Position numbers and translations under genes: made by a program
Assembly (NCBI GenBank): GCA_029204225.1
Contig: CM055113.1
Location: forward strand, 11,926,234 to 11,990,233
DNA: 64,000 nucleotides
Direction: 5' to 3'
From: Diphasiastrum complanatum
Taxonomy: Eukaryota; Streptophyta; Lycopodiopsida; Lycopodiales; Lycopodiaceae
Shown here: positions 24,040 to 35,085 of the stretch, piece after piece
Layout of the letters: every line of letters starts with the position of its first letter
Numbering within the stretch: position 1 is the first letter of the stretch
Notes under the pieces: generated by a model
What the model saw: only the letters and a program-made list of their open reading frames with translations
The model's database searches: none
Told to the model about the DNA's origin: nothing

Positions 24040-24740
24040 CTCATCAATAGTGGTGGTGGTATTGAATTGGATCTGTTGTTTCCACTAGCCAGCATGCTTT
24101 GAGAGGACATGGAAGGGAAGAGTGACATTGGCTTGTAGTAAATCTCCCCAAACTTCGGTACCTTCAAGGGTTTTGCTTTCAAAGGGCTTGTGAGATACTT
24201 TATGGGAAGAGGAAGAGTGTTGGTTGGCATTACGGATTTGTTGGCAATACTCATGATGCAGCCGAATTTCTTCAAATGGGTGGGGATAAACTATCGGGGT
24301 TGAGTTTTGCTGGGTGCAAGTGTAGGGGATTGGTGTTGGGTTATAAGCTTGGGCATTGGGATCCAGTGGTTGAGCATTAGAATCATAGTTATAGTAAACA
24401 ACCGTTTCAGTAGAGTACTTCGGTTGAGTATTGTCTTCCACATAGTAGGTGGCCAGATCGATGGTATTCGGATCAAGATAATGGACAATATTTTTTGTGG
24501 GGCAGGTTGGTTAACAACAAACTGTTGACGTGGGGATGGATATTGATTTGGTGCAGGTGGTCGTGGTTGGTAAACTCCTGGTCGTGGCACAGGTTGTTGT
24601 GGCGGGTAGGGCGGTAAGCTCGATAAATGGTGGGTCTGGTGGCTGCCGGGAAATGATTTCACAGTTGAGGGCATTCAGTAGCAGTGTAATGTTGTGAGCA
24701 TATTGGACACCAGACATTTTCTCTTGCTGGAAAGGATTTC
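24040..24740 (-). pseudogene. gag: Nucleocapsid/Pro-Gln-rich part of Gag, Gypsy E3
   Basis: Fragments include CNICSQHYTATE-type Cys/His remnants near 24690. A Pro-rich stretch (PPYPPQQPVPRPGVYQPRPP) follows at about 24545-24610, then PYTCTQQNSTPIVYPHPFEE and an acidic-to-basic tail with TLEGTEVWGDLLQANVTLPF. That tail corresponds to the E1 spacer (LEVFSDLLQAQLTMSFH). Frames shift at least twice. Confidence 0.65.
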
Positions 24741-25435
24741 TCAACAATTCGTTTCATGGCGGTTTGGAAATCGGCAGTGAGTTTATCCATATGTGATTAT
24801 TGAGCTTTTTGCCAGGTTTCCATTTGATGTAGAATCTCAGAAGAATGAGCAATATTATCAGACTTAGGACAATCCGAATTCTTAGATTTCTTTCACGATG
24901 GTCAAAGTCATCATCGGAACCTTCGTCTTCTTCATGGATAGCATCGGTCATCACATCTTTAAGTTGATCATAAAGGTCAACTAGTTTGCGTTCACGACGG
25001 ATGTTTTATGGCCATGCGTTCAGTGATATTTTTGTCAACACATTCTACTTTGAGACATTTAAAATGCTCAATGTAGTTTCGAACAGACTCTTTGCGATGC
25101 ATCTTGATATGAGTAATTTGAATGAACGAGCTCTGAGTCAGTTTAGATGGTTTGAAATACTTGATGAGAGAGTCCTTGAGGGTGGTCCAAGAAGCAAGAT
25201 TAGGAGTTTCGAGATTCAAGTACCACTCCTTGGCAGTGCCATAGAGTACCATGGGAAATAGGCGAAGCTTTTCAGTTTCAGAGGTATCTCCATAAAAATG
25301 GCATGCATTATCAAAGTCTTGGAAAAATTGGACTGGGTCTGATTCGTCATCGTACTTTGGTGCATCGATACGTGGAATTCTTCGTTCCATTTGTGGAGGA
25401 GTCAGGTTAGAAGATTCAGCACAGTCACGAGACAT
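24741..25435 (-). pseudogene. gag: Gag capsid region of Gypsy E3
   Basis: It starts MSRDCAESSNLTPPQMERRI and contains RIDAPKYDDESDPVQFFQDF, then AKEWYLNLETPNLASW, then HRKESVRNYIEHFKCLKVE. This is the same layout as E1 Gag. A frameshift near 24992 separates it from the acidic end (AIHEEDEGSDDDFDHRE). The start was chosen because it follows the leader and matches the usual Gypsy Gag N-terminal length. Confidence 0.82.
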
Positions 25436-25539
25436 GATGCAGAATACAGAGTAGCAGGGTAGAACTGTACTTGACAAAAAGGGCAGTTTGCTTGTAGATT
25501 GGATAGTGTAGGACAAAAACTGCACTCTCTGATTGTTAT

Positions 25540-26040
25540 AGAATTCGCGGACAGGCTGAAAAATCGTGGAGAGACAGATAAATCTAATTGTAATACTCGC
25601 AAATTCTGAACAAGTATTCTGAATGTCTAAATAGTGAGTTTTTTAGATTTTCTGAAAAAATTTGGCGATTCAGAATTCGCGGATAGTACAGGGAATTCGT
25701 GCTCTGTGAGGGCGAATTCTTAGGCTTGATGGTGAATTCTAACAGAGAGGTTTGACTAACAGATAGGGAATATAGATAAAGATGTGATGTTCTATCAGTA
25801 AACAAGTAAAATCTATGAGGTAGAATTCACGGAGCTGCTGAAAGACTGCTCTTAATGAGATCTAGCCTCAGTGAAGTCGGCGAATTCTAAGACAAAGATT
25901 TTGATGAGAAATAAGGGATTTTGACAGTATAACAGGCTGTTTTCTCAAAATCTGATTGTGGTCAAAATTCATGGAGGTGATAAAATGAAAGATTAGGGTC
26001 TGTTAGGGCTGCAGACAGATTGGCGAATTCTGATATACCT
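25540..26040 (-). repeat. GCGAATTC-rich leader of Gypsy E3
   Basis: About nine imperfect copies of GGCGAATTCT or its complement AGAATTCGCGG occur between gag and the primer site. A similar series lies at 35440-35860 between integrase and the additional ORF of the partner element. Confidence 0.65.
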
Positions 26041-26277
26041 GTTTGGTTGTGAAAAAGGTCACTTGGGTCACTTCTTTTGAAGAAAATGCCCAAGTTGACT
26101 CTTTTGTTGCTTCCCCCCGGTTTGAAAACTTGCTTCGCAGCTCGTGTAGGAATTGGAGAGACGACGCGTGCTGTTTGTTGGTAGATAGAGATAAGCACAC
26201 AAGCAAACATACAACACGGAAGCAAGAAATAAAAGAAAGAAAGGAGAAGAAGCTAGGTAGAAAAATACTTAAAAAGT

Positions 26278-26290
26278 GGCAACGACGCCA
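26278..26290 (-). other. Primer binding site of Gypsy E3
   Basis: The plus strand GGCAACGACGCCA is the complement of TGGCGTCGTTGCC, a plant Gypsy primer site, adjacent to the LTR end at 26292. Confidence 0.82.
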
Positions 26291-26291
26291 A

Positions 26292-26829
26292 TGTTGGAAG
26301 TATTTCTAGTGAGTGCGGTGGCTAGATTTATTTACGGGTGTAGTATAGGGATGTAGAGATTCGTCCACTTTTTAAGTTTCTACAAAAGCTTCAACAGAAA
26401 TATGAAGGAATGAGAGCACTAAGGCTTACCCAACTAGTGCCCAAAATGGAAATAAACTAATTAGTAACAACAATGAAAATCCTTGCTAAGGCTTACCCAA
26501 CTAGCAAGGTGACTAGACTAATCCTAGATTAACACCCGAAGGGTAATAAAATGAGATTGCGGCTAATACTAAACAAATAAGCAATAATGAACATGCCACA
26601 ATAAACCCGATGAAAAGGAGGCAAGAGGAGACCCGAGCACCTTCCCTCAAGCTATGCACCTTTCCAAGGAGAACACAAATGAAATAGAATGATAATTCTC
26701 CAAAATAGAGAGCAAGATAGCTTAATCTCAAAAGTGTCATTTACAATGCAAATACCTCTCCTTTTATGGCAAGGAGGGTCTTCCATAAGTGTCTCCTAAC
26801 TTATGGGACTAATCTATTTCTAGCCTTTC
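26292..26829 (-). repeat. Partial 5' LTR of Gypsy E3
   Basis: From 26292 (TGTTGGAAG) the sequence matches 32957-33430 over long stretches such as CTAAGGCTTACCCAACTAG and CCTTTTATGGCAAGGAGGG. Homology ends near TTTCTAGCCTTT at 26829, so the outer part of this LTR is missing. Confidence 0.8.
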
Positions 26830-26860
26830 AGCACTATCACTAACTGTTCCTTCTTCTGAG

Positions 26861-27124
26861 ATGTCTGAAGTCCTGACCGAGGATAGTTGGTATGCTCATC
26901 TTGTGAACAATACACTGATTGATAACCCACTTGGACCATTGGGCAATCAAGGAATGGGTGGTTATCCAAACTTATCATTTCAAGAAGATTATATGCAGAG
27001 GAACAATTACTTCCTCGCTACCAAAGGGATGACACTTGAACAAGTCAATGCAGAGAATGAAGCCCGAGCAAAGGCAATCTTTCACAGAAAGCCAGCCACC
27101 AAAAAAAGACAACGTAGAATGTGA
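26861..27124 (+). CDS. Unrecognised open frame
   Basis: An 87-codon frame begins MSEVLTEDSWYAHLV and ends with a basic tail (KPATKKRQRRM). The middle has LGPLGNQGMGGYPNLSFQED and TLEQVNAENEARAKAIF, the latter suggesting a short helix. I do not recognise a family. It sits between E3 and E2 and could be a fragment of a host gene or of an element's extra ORF. The composition looks coding, but there is no second copy to confirm it. Confidence 0.3.
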   Translation: MSEVLTEDSWYAHLVNNTLIDNPLGPLGNQGMGGYPNLSFQEDYMQRNNYFLATKGMTLEQVNAENEARAKAIFHRKPATKKRQRRM

Positions 27125-28067
27125 TCAGACTGTTTGCGAGCTGTTGCTCAGCTGAGGAAGGAGATATGTGAAGGCCTATGATTCCACATTATCCAGATTA
27201 AATGTTTTATATTGTAAAGTTTTCAATTTTTGTACATGAAAATATGTTATAGTGCCTAAATCAATGTAAAGGCCTACTTGCATCTTGTAGATTCATTGTA
27301 ATTAAGAACTCGAGATGTTTTTGGGTGACATTCTAGAGCAACACATTACCTGATCCCAACCGACACCTTAACGGTTGGTCATCGACGGTTTAGGCCGGTG
27401 TTCATCTCTATAAGGGCAACACTCAGAGCCATTGTACACATGTAGAGATTCAGCTATCAATAGAGAGAAGAGAGCCAGTTTCTATAGCTTGTGCATTCCT
27501 TTCCTCTATTATCTGTTATAGTTACACTTCTTATCAATTGAGCAAACACACTTTGAGTTAGTCTGTAACCGATTTTGATAGACATTTGTTTGCAACATTC
27601 ACTCTTCACTTGTACTGAATTCTAGATTTTCTAAAGTGGATTTACAGGCGACATCTGGGAGCGACAATTCTAACTAATGTGTGCAAGGAAATTAGATGAA
27701 GCCTAAAGCATAACACTAAACAAAACCTCTTTTAATTTTGAAGGAGCTATGTGTTCAGATAAAGAACTTAATTGATGTTCTACTTTGTTTGCTTTTTGTG
27801 ATAAGAACTAATTTTTTGTGCTTATTAAGAGGAATCAAAAGTCGAATGGATTCTGTTGTGAAGGATCATTTTGCTCGTTGTTGTCAGATTAATTTACTTA
27901 TTGTTGTCCTAAGAGCCTGGAAGATAACGTACCCTTCTATACTTTTAGACCTTGACCAAATCGTTTCATCCTTGGTGTTTCTAGACGTCAATTTACTCAA
28001 TATCTTTCGATAACCAGATTCGTCATTGTAGTACTATGTTTTGAATATTACATCCACCATTTATCCA
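27125..28067. other. No recognised gene; LTR-like promoter signature
   Basis: A TATA-like CTCTATAAGG at about 27413 follows a CCGACACC...CGGTTTAGGCCGGTG block with inverted similarity. Near 27650 GGCGACATCTGGGAGCGACA could be an LTR end and primer site of another element. Neither is confirmed, and no protein is evident. Confidence 0.3.
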
Positions 28068-29160
28068 TGTTCACAAATTCACTGAATCTGTGAACATGGT
28101 TTTGTTGTTTCTTTTACTTCTTCTTGTTCTTCTATAGTTACGGTTCTTACGGTTCTTCCTCTTATTAGAACAGTTACAAAACAGAAGCGTTACTCAGATT
28201 GCAACGTGTATTTCCTAGTCTGTCAGTGGGAGTCACGGATCCGATACTCAGCTACATGCATAAACCAGTCATAGCTCAAGAAGATCAATATTCTGAAATA
28301 GGGAGCAATCCTACCACTATCTACTAAATCAAAAAGCGATCAAGAACAAGATTAACTCCTGAAACAAGGAACAAGAAACAAGTGACTAGATTCCTAACAA
28401 CATTTTAACAGTCTAAGAATCAAGAAACACTCATTTCTTGATGCCTAGATTGTTCAAGAACAATCAAGAACTGGAATGTAAGAAAGTATGCAAGATCTAC
28501 ACCACTATTCCAGCCTATTTAGTTTACTTGAGTGCTGATTCCTACCTTATTCCACAAACAAGAAATAATTCCTAATCCACAACTAAGCAAGAAACAAGGA
28601 AACAAGAAACTAGTTAGTCCACAATACAGGAAAATCAAGCATGCTCATAGAAACTTCACTCAAGAACATTGCCATGAACAAGGAGCTTAGCAATTATCAA
28701 GAACTCATGGAGGATCTTCTTTATTTTCTCAAGAGAACTTGACAATACATTCAAAGCTCCCTCACAAGAGAGGGGGGCCCTTAAATAAGCAAGAAGGCTG
28801 CCCATGTGGAGCCCAAGTGGCAATTCCACCAAATTAGAAATTACATGTGGAATTTGCTCTTCCACTAAAGGTCACCATTAAAAGGTGGCTCACTCTAACT
28901 AATTTAAGGGGGGTCTACATGTATTTACAAAGCCTAGGAAATATGACTAGCTCCTACATGGTCATTCCTTCTCTGGGATACACCATATAGGCTCACATAG
29001 ATATTTCACTGTCATCCTAGCTAGTAATTTCTCGGCTCTCATGCTCGGCTCTCAGCTTCTTCTGCTCTCCTCTTTCTGAGACCTCCTCGGTCATGGGTGA
29101 GAGGTATTCTGTGTCTTTGACTTGGCTCGGCATCTAGGGATTCTTTGGAATCTACTAGCA
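28068..29160 (-). repeat. 3' LTR of Gypsy E2
   Basis: It is about 1093 bp, ending on the plus strand in CTACTAGCA next to a complement purine tract (TTATCCACCCC). It resembles the E1 LTR through ATGACCGAGGAGGTCTC and ATCTACACCAC in complement. The palindrome at 28068-28096 lies exactly at its 3' terminus (arms TGTTCACAAATTCA and TGAATCTGTGAACA, one mismatch). Confidence 0.82.
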
Positions 29161-29604
29161 TTATCCACCCCTAATCTGTTGCAGGACCCACCACAACACC
29201 GATGATGTCTTTCCGCTTGGCACTTGGAAAAGCGTGGATTTTTGTTCACTTCCGTAAAACCAGATGCTTATTATCCGCATAATTTATTCTTTTCAAAAAT
29301 GGAAGTCTCTCAGTTGGCCACTACATTCCAGCCTTCCTGAGAACTTCTTGCGAGTCTTGCTCGCCTTGTCGTCGTGTCGTTTGCTTTCTCTCGCTCTCGT
29401 CCCAAGGCTTCAAAAACTTGGAAGTGGAGCTTACTTCCAAAATTGAGAGGCCCCAGGTATTCTCTTATCTTCTCCACAAAGTCCATTTCTTGCCAGTCCT
29501 CCACCATGGTCACATAACGCGACGACATGAAGGCCACTCTTTAGTATAGCCTGGCCATCATCTCATGGTCTTCTTTCGACTGGAGGGCTACATTCGGGTT
29601 GATC

Positions 29605-30225
29605 TTAATGGGATCCAAGCCTCGATCCCAGAAACAATCTTGCTACATCAGAAAGGCCATAGATCTGCAATAAGTGCCCAAAGTCGAGTAACTGCGGCCT
29701 CAGATCATCCGGGGAGGTTCTCTCTAAAATTCTCGAAATGACTGGCCAGTTCACCAACTCCGCTCTTGGCTTTTCTTTCGGCCATGGATTTCTACGTTTG
29801 AGTGGCATGTAGAAGGGATCCACTCGCTTCCATGTCGGTGCCTTCAGATACTCTTGGAGTCGCCTACTATCCTTCAGGAATTTATTTTGCCACTCCGGTT
29901 GCGTTTGTAGCGCTGCGATGATCTCAGCCCTGGTGGAGTACTGGCTTTGATCTATATCCTCTTTGCCTCTCCTCATGTTAAGAGGGTATTTCCTCTCAAA
30001 TTTCTCTGACTCTCTTGTGTTAGCCAATTTGCCTATGGGCCTGGTAGGGGAAGTTGTCCTACGCGGTTGGGATGGCCTTGCCAGATAATCATCTAGGGCC
30101 TTGGTGCCCGTGTCTTTTTCTTTGGCTTTCTCGCTTGTCGACAGCTCAACTGCGCCCGTATCTTGTCTGAGTGAGAACCTTCTTGTCTCTGGTTGATCTG
30201 CCAAGAAGTCATCATCACCCTCCAT
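29605..30225 (-). pseudogene. Additional ORF, C-terminal part, Gypsy E2
   Basis: An open frame of 206 codons begins MEGDDDFLADQPETRRFSLR. It contains KALDDYLARPSQPRRTTSP, then FERKYPLNMRRGKEDIDQSQ, then AALQTQPEWQNKFL, and a C-terminal segment rich in Trp/Pro (KRRNPWPKEKPRAELVNWPV). E4 has DEYLARP and the E3-type element has KKYPMTKERGG followed by DLDQSQ, so this is a conserved element protein downstream of integrase. No enzymatic motif is visible. Tat/Athila/Ogre-type plant Gypsy lineages also carry extra ORFs; whether this one is homologous to theirs is unknown. Confidence 0.6.
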
Positions 30226-30404
30226 GTTGGTGTTAGTTTATGGAAGGTCAGGGATGGAATGATCTGGAGAGAGGAGTGCGAGAACGACAAGTTTCGGAGG
30301 GGGTGGGTTTAACAAATTATACACCGCACCGGGGGAGTGGAGTTGTTGGTGGAGCTCGTCCCGTCGGGCCTTGTATGTGTCAGCTGGACCTTTTGATATG
30401 CCCA

Positions 30405-32223
30405 TTATTTTGCTAGGAGGTGATGGAGGGAGGGAAGATGAAAGAATCGAATAAGTTGGAATAAATGTTTTGAAAAAATTAAATGCAGAGTAGGAGGAGG
30501 GGTTAAAGGTGGGAGGGGTCGGAGAAAAGTCCTGAAAGCAGCATCGGCTCTCTGTCCACCCGATCTCGAACTACCGTCTGAAGATTGGGTTTGCCTGTCC
30601 TGATTTCTTGTTCCATCATTCCCATCATCGTCCCTTGGCTTTGTTGATTGAGCGCCTGCTTGGGCCTTGCACGCCGTATCCCATAGTTGGTTCACCTTGT
30701 CCAAGACTTGCTGCAGGGTCTTCGTGGTATCTTCCAGCTGCTTCTGGGACTCCAGGATGATCTTCTCTTGCTTGGCTACGATGTTTTCAAATTTTTTCTT
30801 TTCGGCCTCTCGTTCTTGGATTAGCCTTACATACTTTGGCATCCGCATGGCTGGGTCCTGTGGGGCCTGTAATTGAATATCCTCAGGCTTGACAAGAGGA
30901 GCGTCGACTGTCATTGCACCCAATGATCCATCTCATACTTGGTCGATTTGGACCATTTGGTGCTTTAGTTGCTGCTGGACCTCTTCCAGAGTGGTCTTCT
31001 GCCCGGCCATCACGGATTTGATTTCCACTGTCTCTCTTTCTTTCTCTTTGGCCAGCCTCTGATATTGCACAATTTCTTGGTCTTGATGATGTACCCTGCT
31101 CTCGAGCATTTGATATTGGCTAACCAACCAATGCATATGGTAGCTCATTTCGGATAGGCCGGTCATTGAGCGTTTGGCTGCTTCGGTGGGCTTCTCAGGG
31201 TTAGTGAGGGTTGGGTATTGATCTGGGATGGTGAGGCCAAACCAAAAAATAAACGTTGGATTAGAGCTGAAAATGGAGGTGGAGGTGGAGGTGGAGGTAG
31301 TGGAGGGAGTGGAGGGATAATGTTAGTAACTGTTGTGGTGGTGGTGGTTAGTGGAGGGGTCAGACTTCTTCCTGGCTGCTTCCCCTTCTACGGCTCATCG
31401 TCGCTTATTTCCATAAGGTTCGCAGCATCAAAATATTGCGATGTGTCCAATGTGTGGACATGTTGGGCCTGTGGTTGCTGAGCCACTTCCGTGACATGGG
31501 GACTGGATATCCCCACTCCTCCCCCCCCCCTCCCCCTCAAACTCGTGCCGATGGTGATGTTGGTGGCGTTGGCATAGTAATCAGTGTGGGTGGGGTGGTG
31601 ACTTTATCTGGCTGACCGGTGACTTGAGATACTATCGTGTCAGGTGCTGGTGTAGAGGTAGTTGCTCCATCACCCTCGTCAATGACATGTGAGGGTGATG
31701 AGTGTTGTTGTGATGCCGTGGATGAGCTTCCATCATCTGAGGCAGAACCATCTGAAACTGATTCCACTGGTGATGTGCTTCTAGCTTGAAGCTTCTTTTG
31801 CATCCTTTCTTGCCTTGTGTCTGGCAACTGGGCCTTGGAGGTATCGGCCTCTTGAGCTCTGGATGTTGCGGCTGCTTGTGGATCCGGTTGTGGGCTTGTT
31901 TGCTTCTGGACCAGTGGGAGTATACTTGTGTTGACCATTTTAGGCTGGGATCCCGATGGGGAGGTAGTCCGTGATCGTGCACGCTTGGACTCTTTTGACT
32001 CGATGGGAATTTCCCATGCCTTGTCCGCAAGCTGCAAGTGTTGTTGAAGGTTTGGCCAGTTCTGGACTTGGTGGAGGGTGATATCTGTCAAGAGATATCC
32101 AAGTACTGTTATCGGCTGCTTGTTCTTAATGTACTCATGAAGACAGTTCGAAACAAACTGTGCCCAATCATAGAGATTCTGGGAATGCAGTCGTGAATCT
32201 GCCACCATGTGAAACAGGGACAT
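30405..32223 (-). pseudogene. Additional ORF, N-terminal and coiled-coil part, Gypsy E2
   Basis: Three open frames in series. 32223-31537 begins MSLFHMVADSRLHSQNLYDW with a compact alpha-helical start, then a long Ser/Thr/Pro-rich region. 31166-30933 holds heptad-like sequence (QDQEIVQYQRLAKEKERETV). 30923-30405 contains IQEREAEKKKFENIVAKQEK and continues as a coiled coil, then a Ser/Gly/Arg-rich tail. Together with 30225-29605 they look like one protein of roughly 800 residues, now split by stops. An N-terminal globular domain, a disordered linker, a coiled coil and a conserved C-terminal domain would suit a structural or chromatin-binding role, which is inference. Confidence 0.55.
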
Positions 32224-32489
32224 GGGTACCCTCTACAACTTGGTTCTTGGTCGTTGTGTGCACTTTGTCAAGTACGCACATGCCGCTTGTAGTTGTGGGT
32301 CATTGATTGCTTCAACTCGATACCCATCCTTGTTTTTTCACTTGGCCATAGATGGGTCAATGAATTGAAATATGTTGTCTGCTCAATTTTTTTAAGTGTC
32401 CTGGTGACACCATTGGGTCCTCTGGGGAACCCAAAAGGTTGCAAGTCGGCCGGTGCAAATGATATGTTGTAAACATAGTTCCTCACAAT

Positions 32490-32590
32490 CTTGAAAGGCC
32501 AGTTGCATGACCCTTTGGAACATTGAAGGGGCATTGCATAAGCCAAAAGGCATAACGTTATAAGCATAAACCCCGTTAAGATGTGAGCAA
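32490..32590 (-). pseudogene. RT scrap in Gypsy E2
   Basis: The minus strand near 32580-32520 encodes LNGVYAYNVMPFGLCNAP, the conserved RT block before the catalytic box. Flanking RT sequence is missing on both sides, so this marks an internal deletion. Confidence 0.7.
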
Positions 32591-32857
32591 ATGCGTCGAT
32601 TGAGATGTGACTCAAGACATGGCAGGATTGTTCTATAATAGCTCGGTCGAGAGTTGATGTGTATCGGTCCGGTCCAGACAAGAGTTGTGGCTCGGCTTGG
32701 GAAGGAGCGTGAAGCGTCGGTTGAGAACTGAGCTTCACCCTAGTTAGGACAAAAGTGGTGAGCTCTGTAATGGAGGTGTAAAAGTCCTGAGAGCGATGGT
32801 TTTGCTGCACAGATCGGAATGGTTTGGGACGGTTTAATGTTTGTGTAGCTGCGGAAT

Positions 32858-32866
32858 GGCGCCAAA
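32858..32866 (-). other. Primer binding site of Gypsy E2
   Basis: The plus strand GGCGCCAAA is the complement of TTTGGCGCC, followed on the minus strand by ATTCCGCAGC. E1 has TTTGGCGTCGTTCCACAGC at the same place. It abuts the LTR palindrome (32867-32895). Confidence 0.78.
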
Positions 32867-32955
32867 TGGTCACAGATCCACTGAATCTGTGAACACGGCT
32901 TTGTTGTTTCTTTTACTTCTTCTTGTTCTTCTGTAGTTACGGTTCTTACGGTTGT
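32867..32955 (-). repeat. 5' LTR stub of Gypsy E2
   Basis: It matches 28068-28155 (for example TTGTTGTTTCTTTTACTTC) and contains the terminal palindrome with two mismatches. It is cut at about 32955 by the adjacent E3-type LTR. Confidence 0.8.
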
Positions 32956-32956
32956 T

Positions 32957-33696
32957 CTTGTCCGCTTCCTAAGTTTCTACCAAGCTTCAGACATAATGCG
33001 AAAGTAGAAAAGACACTAAGGCTTACCCAACTAATGCTCGAATTAGAAATGAAACTAATCTAAAATGACAAAAAGCAAAACCTTACTAAGGCTTACCCAA
33101 CTAGCAAGGTGCTTAACCTAGATCCTAGATTAACACCCAAAGGGTTTAGAAAATATGACTTGCAGCAATACTAAGCAATAAGCAAATAAAAGCATGCCAC
33201 AAGTAAAACCAATGAAAGGAGGCAAGAGGAGGCCCTAGCGCCTTCCCTCAAGCTATGCACCTTCCAATGGGAACACAAAGAAATAGAATGATAATCTCAA
33301 AGAGGGAGCAATTTAGCATAATCTCAGATTGTTATTTACAAGACAAATACCTCTCCTTTTATGGCAAGGAGGGTCTTCCATAAGTATCCACTAACTTATA
33401 GGACTGATCTATTTCTAGCCTTTCTAGAACTTCTAACTTAGGATTTAGAACTTCAAAGTTTCTTAACTTAGGAAACCTTAAGATAAAATATTTCTAATCT
33501 TAAGTTTTCTAAGTCTAAGTTCTAAATCTAAGTTTAAGCTATTTTATTATTTTTTAAGCTTCTACTCATGGGCTTACAAACACATGCCATGGCAGAAGTT
33601 TATTAACAAATACTCGCACATGGTCTTACAAAACACATGCCACGGAGTTTTATTTTTTTCTTTTTTATTTTTTCTGTGTTAGCACAGATGCTAACA
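32957..33696 (-). repeat. 3' LTR of the E3-type Gypsy
   Basis: It starts on the minus strand with TGTTAGCATCTGTGC next to a purine tract, AAAGAGGGGGATAA. Its other end is truncated relative to E3: the roughly 65 bp up to GATTCG present at 26292-26360 are missing here. Confidence 0.8.
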
Positions 33697-33925
33697 TTAT
33701 CCCCCTCTTTATTGGATTGGTGGTCCCACACCAATCAAAATATGCTTCTGGTAGAATACACAACAGTTGGTGACCATGTCTTCGGCTAAGTTGCCGGTAT
33801 CGACGCCTGTGAGCTTGGGCCAAATCACCCTATTCTTGACCTTGGTGGCAGGAAACGGTTCTCGCCTTGCTACTGGATAGTAATAAGAATTTGTGCGCAT
33901 GTAGTCTCGAGGGAGCTTCGATATA

Positions 33926-35085
33926 TCATGTCATCGAGGTCCTACTTTGTAGGAAGAGCTGATGGCACGAGAGAGGTTGTGGATCCAGGAGTTTGACTGC
34001 TTCTTTATGTGTTTGACTCTGGTCCAAATCTGGCAGTATGTAGCCACCTCGCTCTTTTGTCATTGGATATTTCTTGGCAAACTCTTGAGAGACGCGCAAC
34101 TCCTTGCTTGGTCCTATGGAAGTGATTCTGTGTCGGATGGTTGGTGCTTCAGAGGCAATCTCATGTTGAATTTGGGGATCAGGGTCAGGAGAGAGGGGAG
34201 ACGAGGGATTAGCTTTAGCAATTCTTTGTGACTCAGGAGAAAATTGTCGTGGAATAAATGGGGGGTTAGTGGTGTCGAGAGGGTTAGAAGCGGTGGAAGG
34301 AAAAAGATAATGTTGGGAGCTGATACCACTAGAGTCTGATGGATTGGTTGGTGCTTGAGTTCCTTGCCCCAAGGGTTGGCCTTGAAAGGAGGAGCCTTGA
34401 GTAGCAGGAGAAGATTGTTGGAATCTTGCTCCATCTCCACCATCTGGTCCATTAAAGGGGTGTCCGAAATCATGGAACTGGACGTGCTCTGCATGAACAG
34501 ACGACGTTTACTGGACAACTGTCTTTTACCATTCTTCCAATGTGGCAATGTGCTGGTTCAGGGCCTCGACGGAAGCAAGGTATGATTGTTGTAATTTTGT
34601 GTGTTGCTTCGTCATGACTTTCAACTTTTGGGCCAGCGTTTGATAAGCCACCACTAGAATGGGAGTTCCCTCAGGAATAGCTGGTGGTGCGAAGTCGTTG
34701 AAGTCCACCAATTCCAACTTTTCCCTTCATAGCGGAACGTGCGGCTTGTGCATTTGCTATAGCCTCATCCCTTTTGGCTTTGAGGGTATCGATGGTATTT
34801 AGCATGTTGGATACCTTCAGTTGGTGTTGGTTCTGAAGTGGTGACAGTGGTTGATGGAAGTCCGGTTAGTAATTGTAATGCAAAATCATCTACGTTGACT
34901 GTAGAGTCAAGTAGGGTGGAGATTTGTATAGGTGAGGGCTTTTGTGGAAGTGTGGAATCGAAGCCCATGTTGAGAGTGAGTGACGGTGTGGAGGTGGTAG
35001 TAAATGGTGGAGGTGGTGGTGGGAGTGTGAGAGCAAGTGAGGGAGTTGGGGTTATGGATTGTCTCTCCGAGATTAGGGAAGCCAA
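33926..35085 (-). pseudogene. Additional ORF of the E3-type Gypsy
   Basis: Three open pieces. 35085-34765 is Pro/Thr-rich with LALTLPPPPPPFTTTSTPSL. 34717-34526 is helical (QTLAQKLKVMTKQHTKLQQS). 34372-33926 ends in a conserved block (VSQEFAKKYPMTKERGG, DLDQSQTHKEAV). The E2 version has FERKYPLNMRRGK and DIDQSQ in the same order. It is downstream of integrase and upstream of the 3' LTR, so it is an extra, third-position ORF. Stops and shifts separate the pieces. Function is unknown. Confidence 0.55.

Larger units (their letters stand above)
23683..26829 (-). mobile_element. 5' half of Gypsy retrotransposon E3, minus strand
   Basis: On the minus strand: partial LTR (26829-26292), primer site (26290-26278), a leader with GCGAATTC motifs, gag, Pro/Gln-rich nucleocapsid, and protease to 23683. 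It breaks just after protease. The 3' half of a closely similar element lies at 32957-38256, so the two may be halves of one family, possibly once one insertion. Confidence 0.8.
28068..32955 (-). mobile_element. Gypsy retrotransposon E2, minus strand, with deleted pol
   Basis: On the minus strand: 5' LTR stub (32955-32867), primer site (32866-32858), a leader with GACCGA motifs, a 30-codon RT scrap, a long additional ORF region (32223-29605), a purine tract (29170-29161) and a 3' LTR (29160-28068). Gag, protease, most of RT, RNase H and integrase are deleted. Its 5' LTR is interrupted by the LTR of the neighbouring Gypsy at 32957. Confidence 0.75.

Noticed and set aside
30969-31481. Plus-strand frames over the coiled-coil and Pro-rich region
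   Set aside because: They are antisense shadows of the Gypsy additional ORF. Their Gly/Val runs come from simple GGTGGAGGT repeats.
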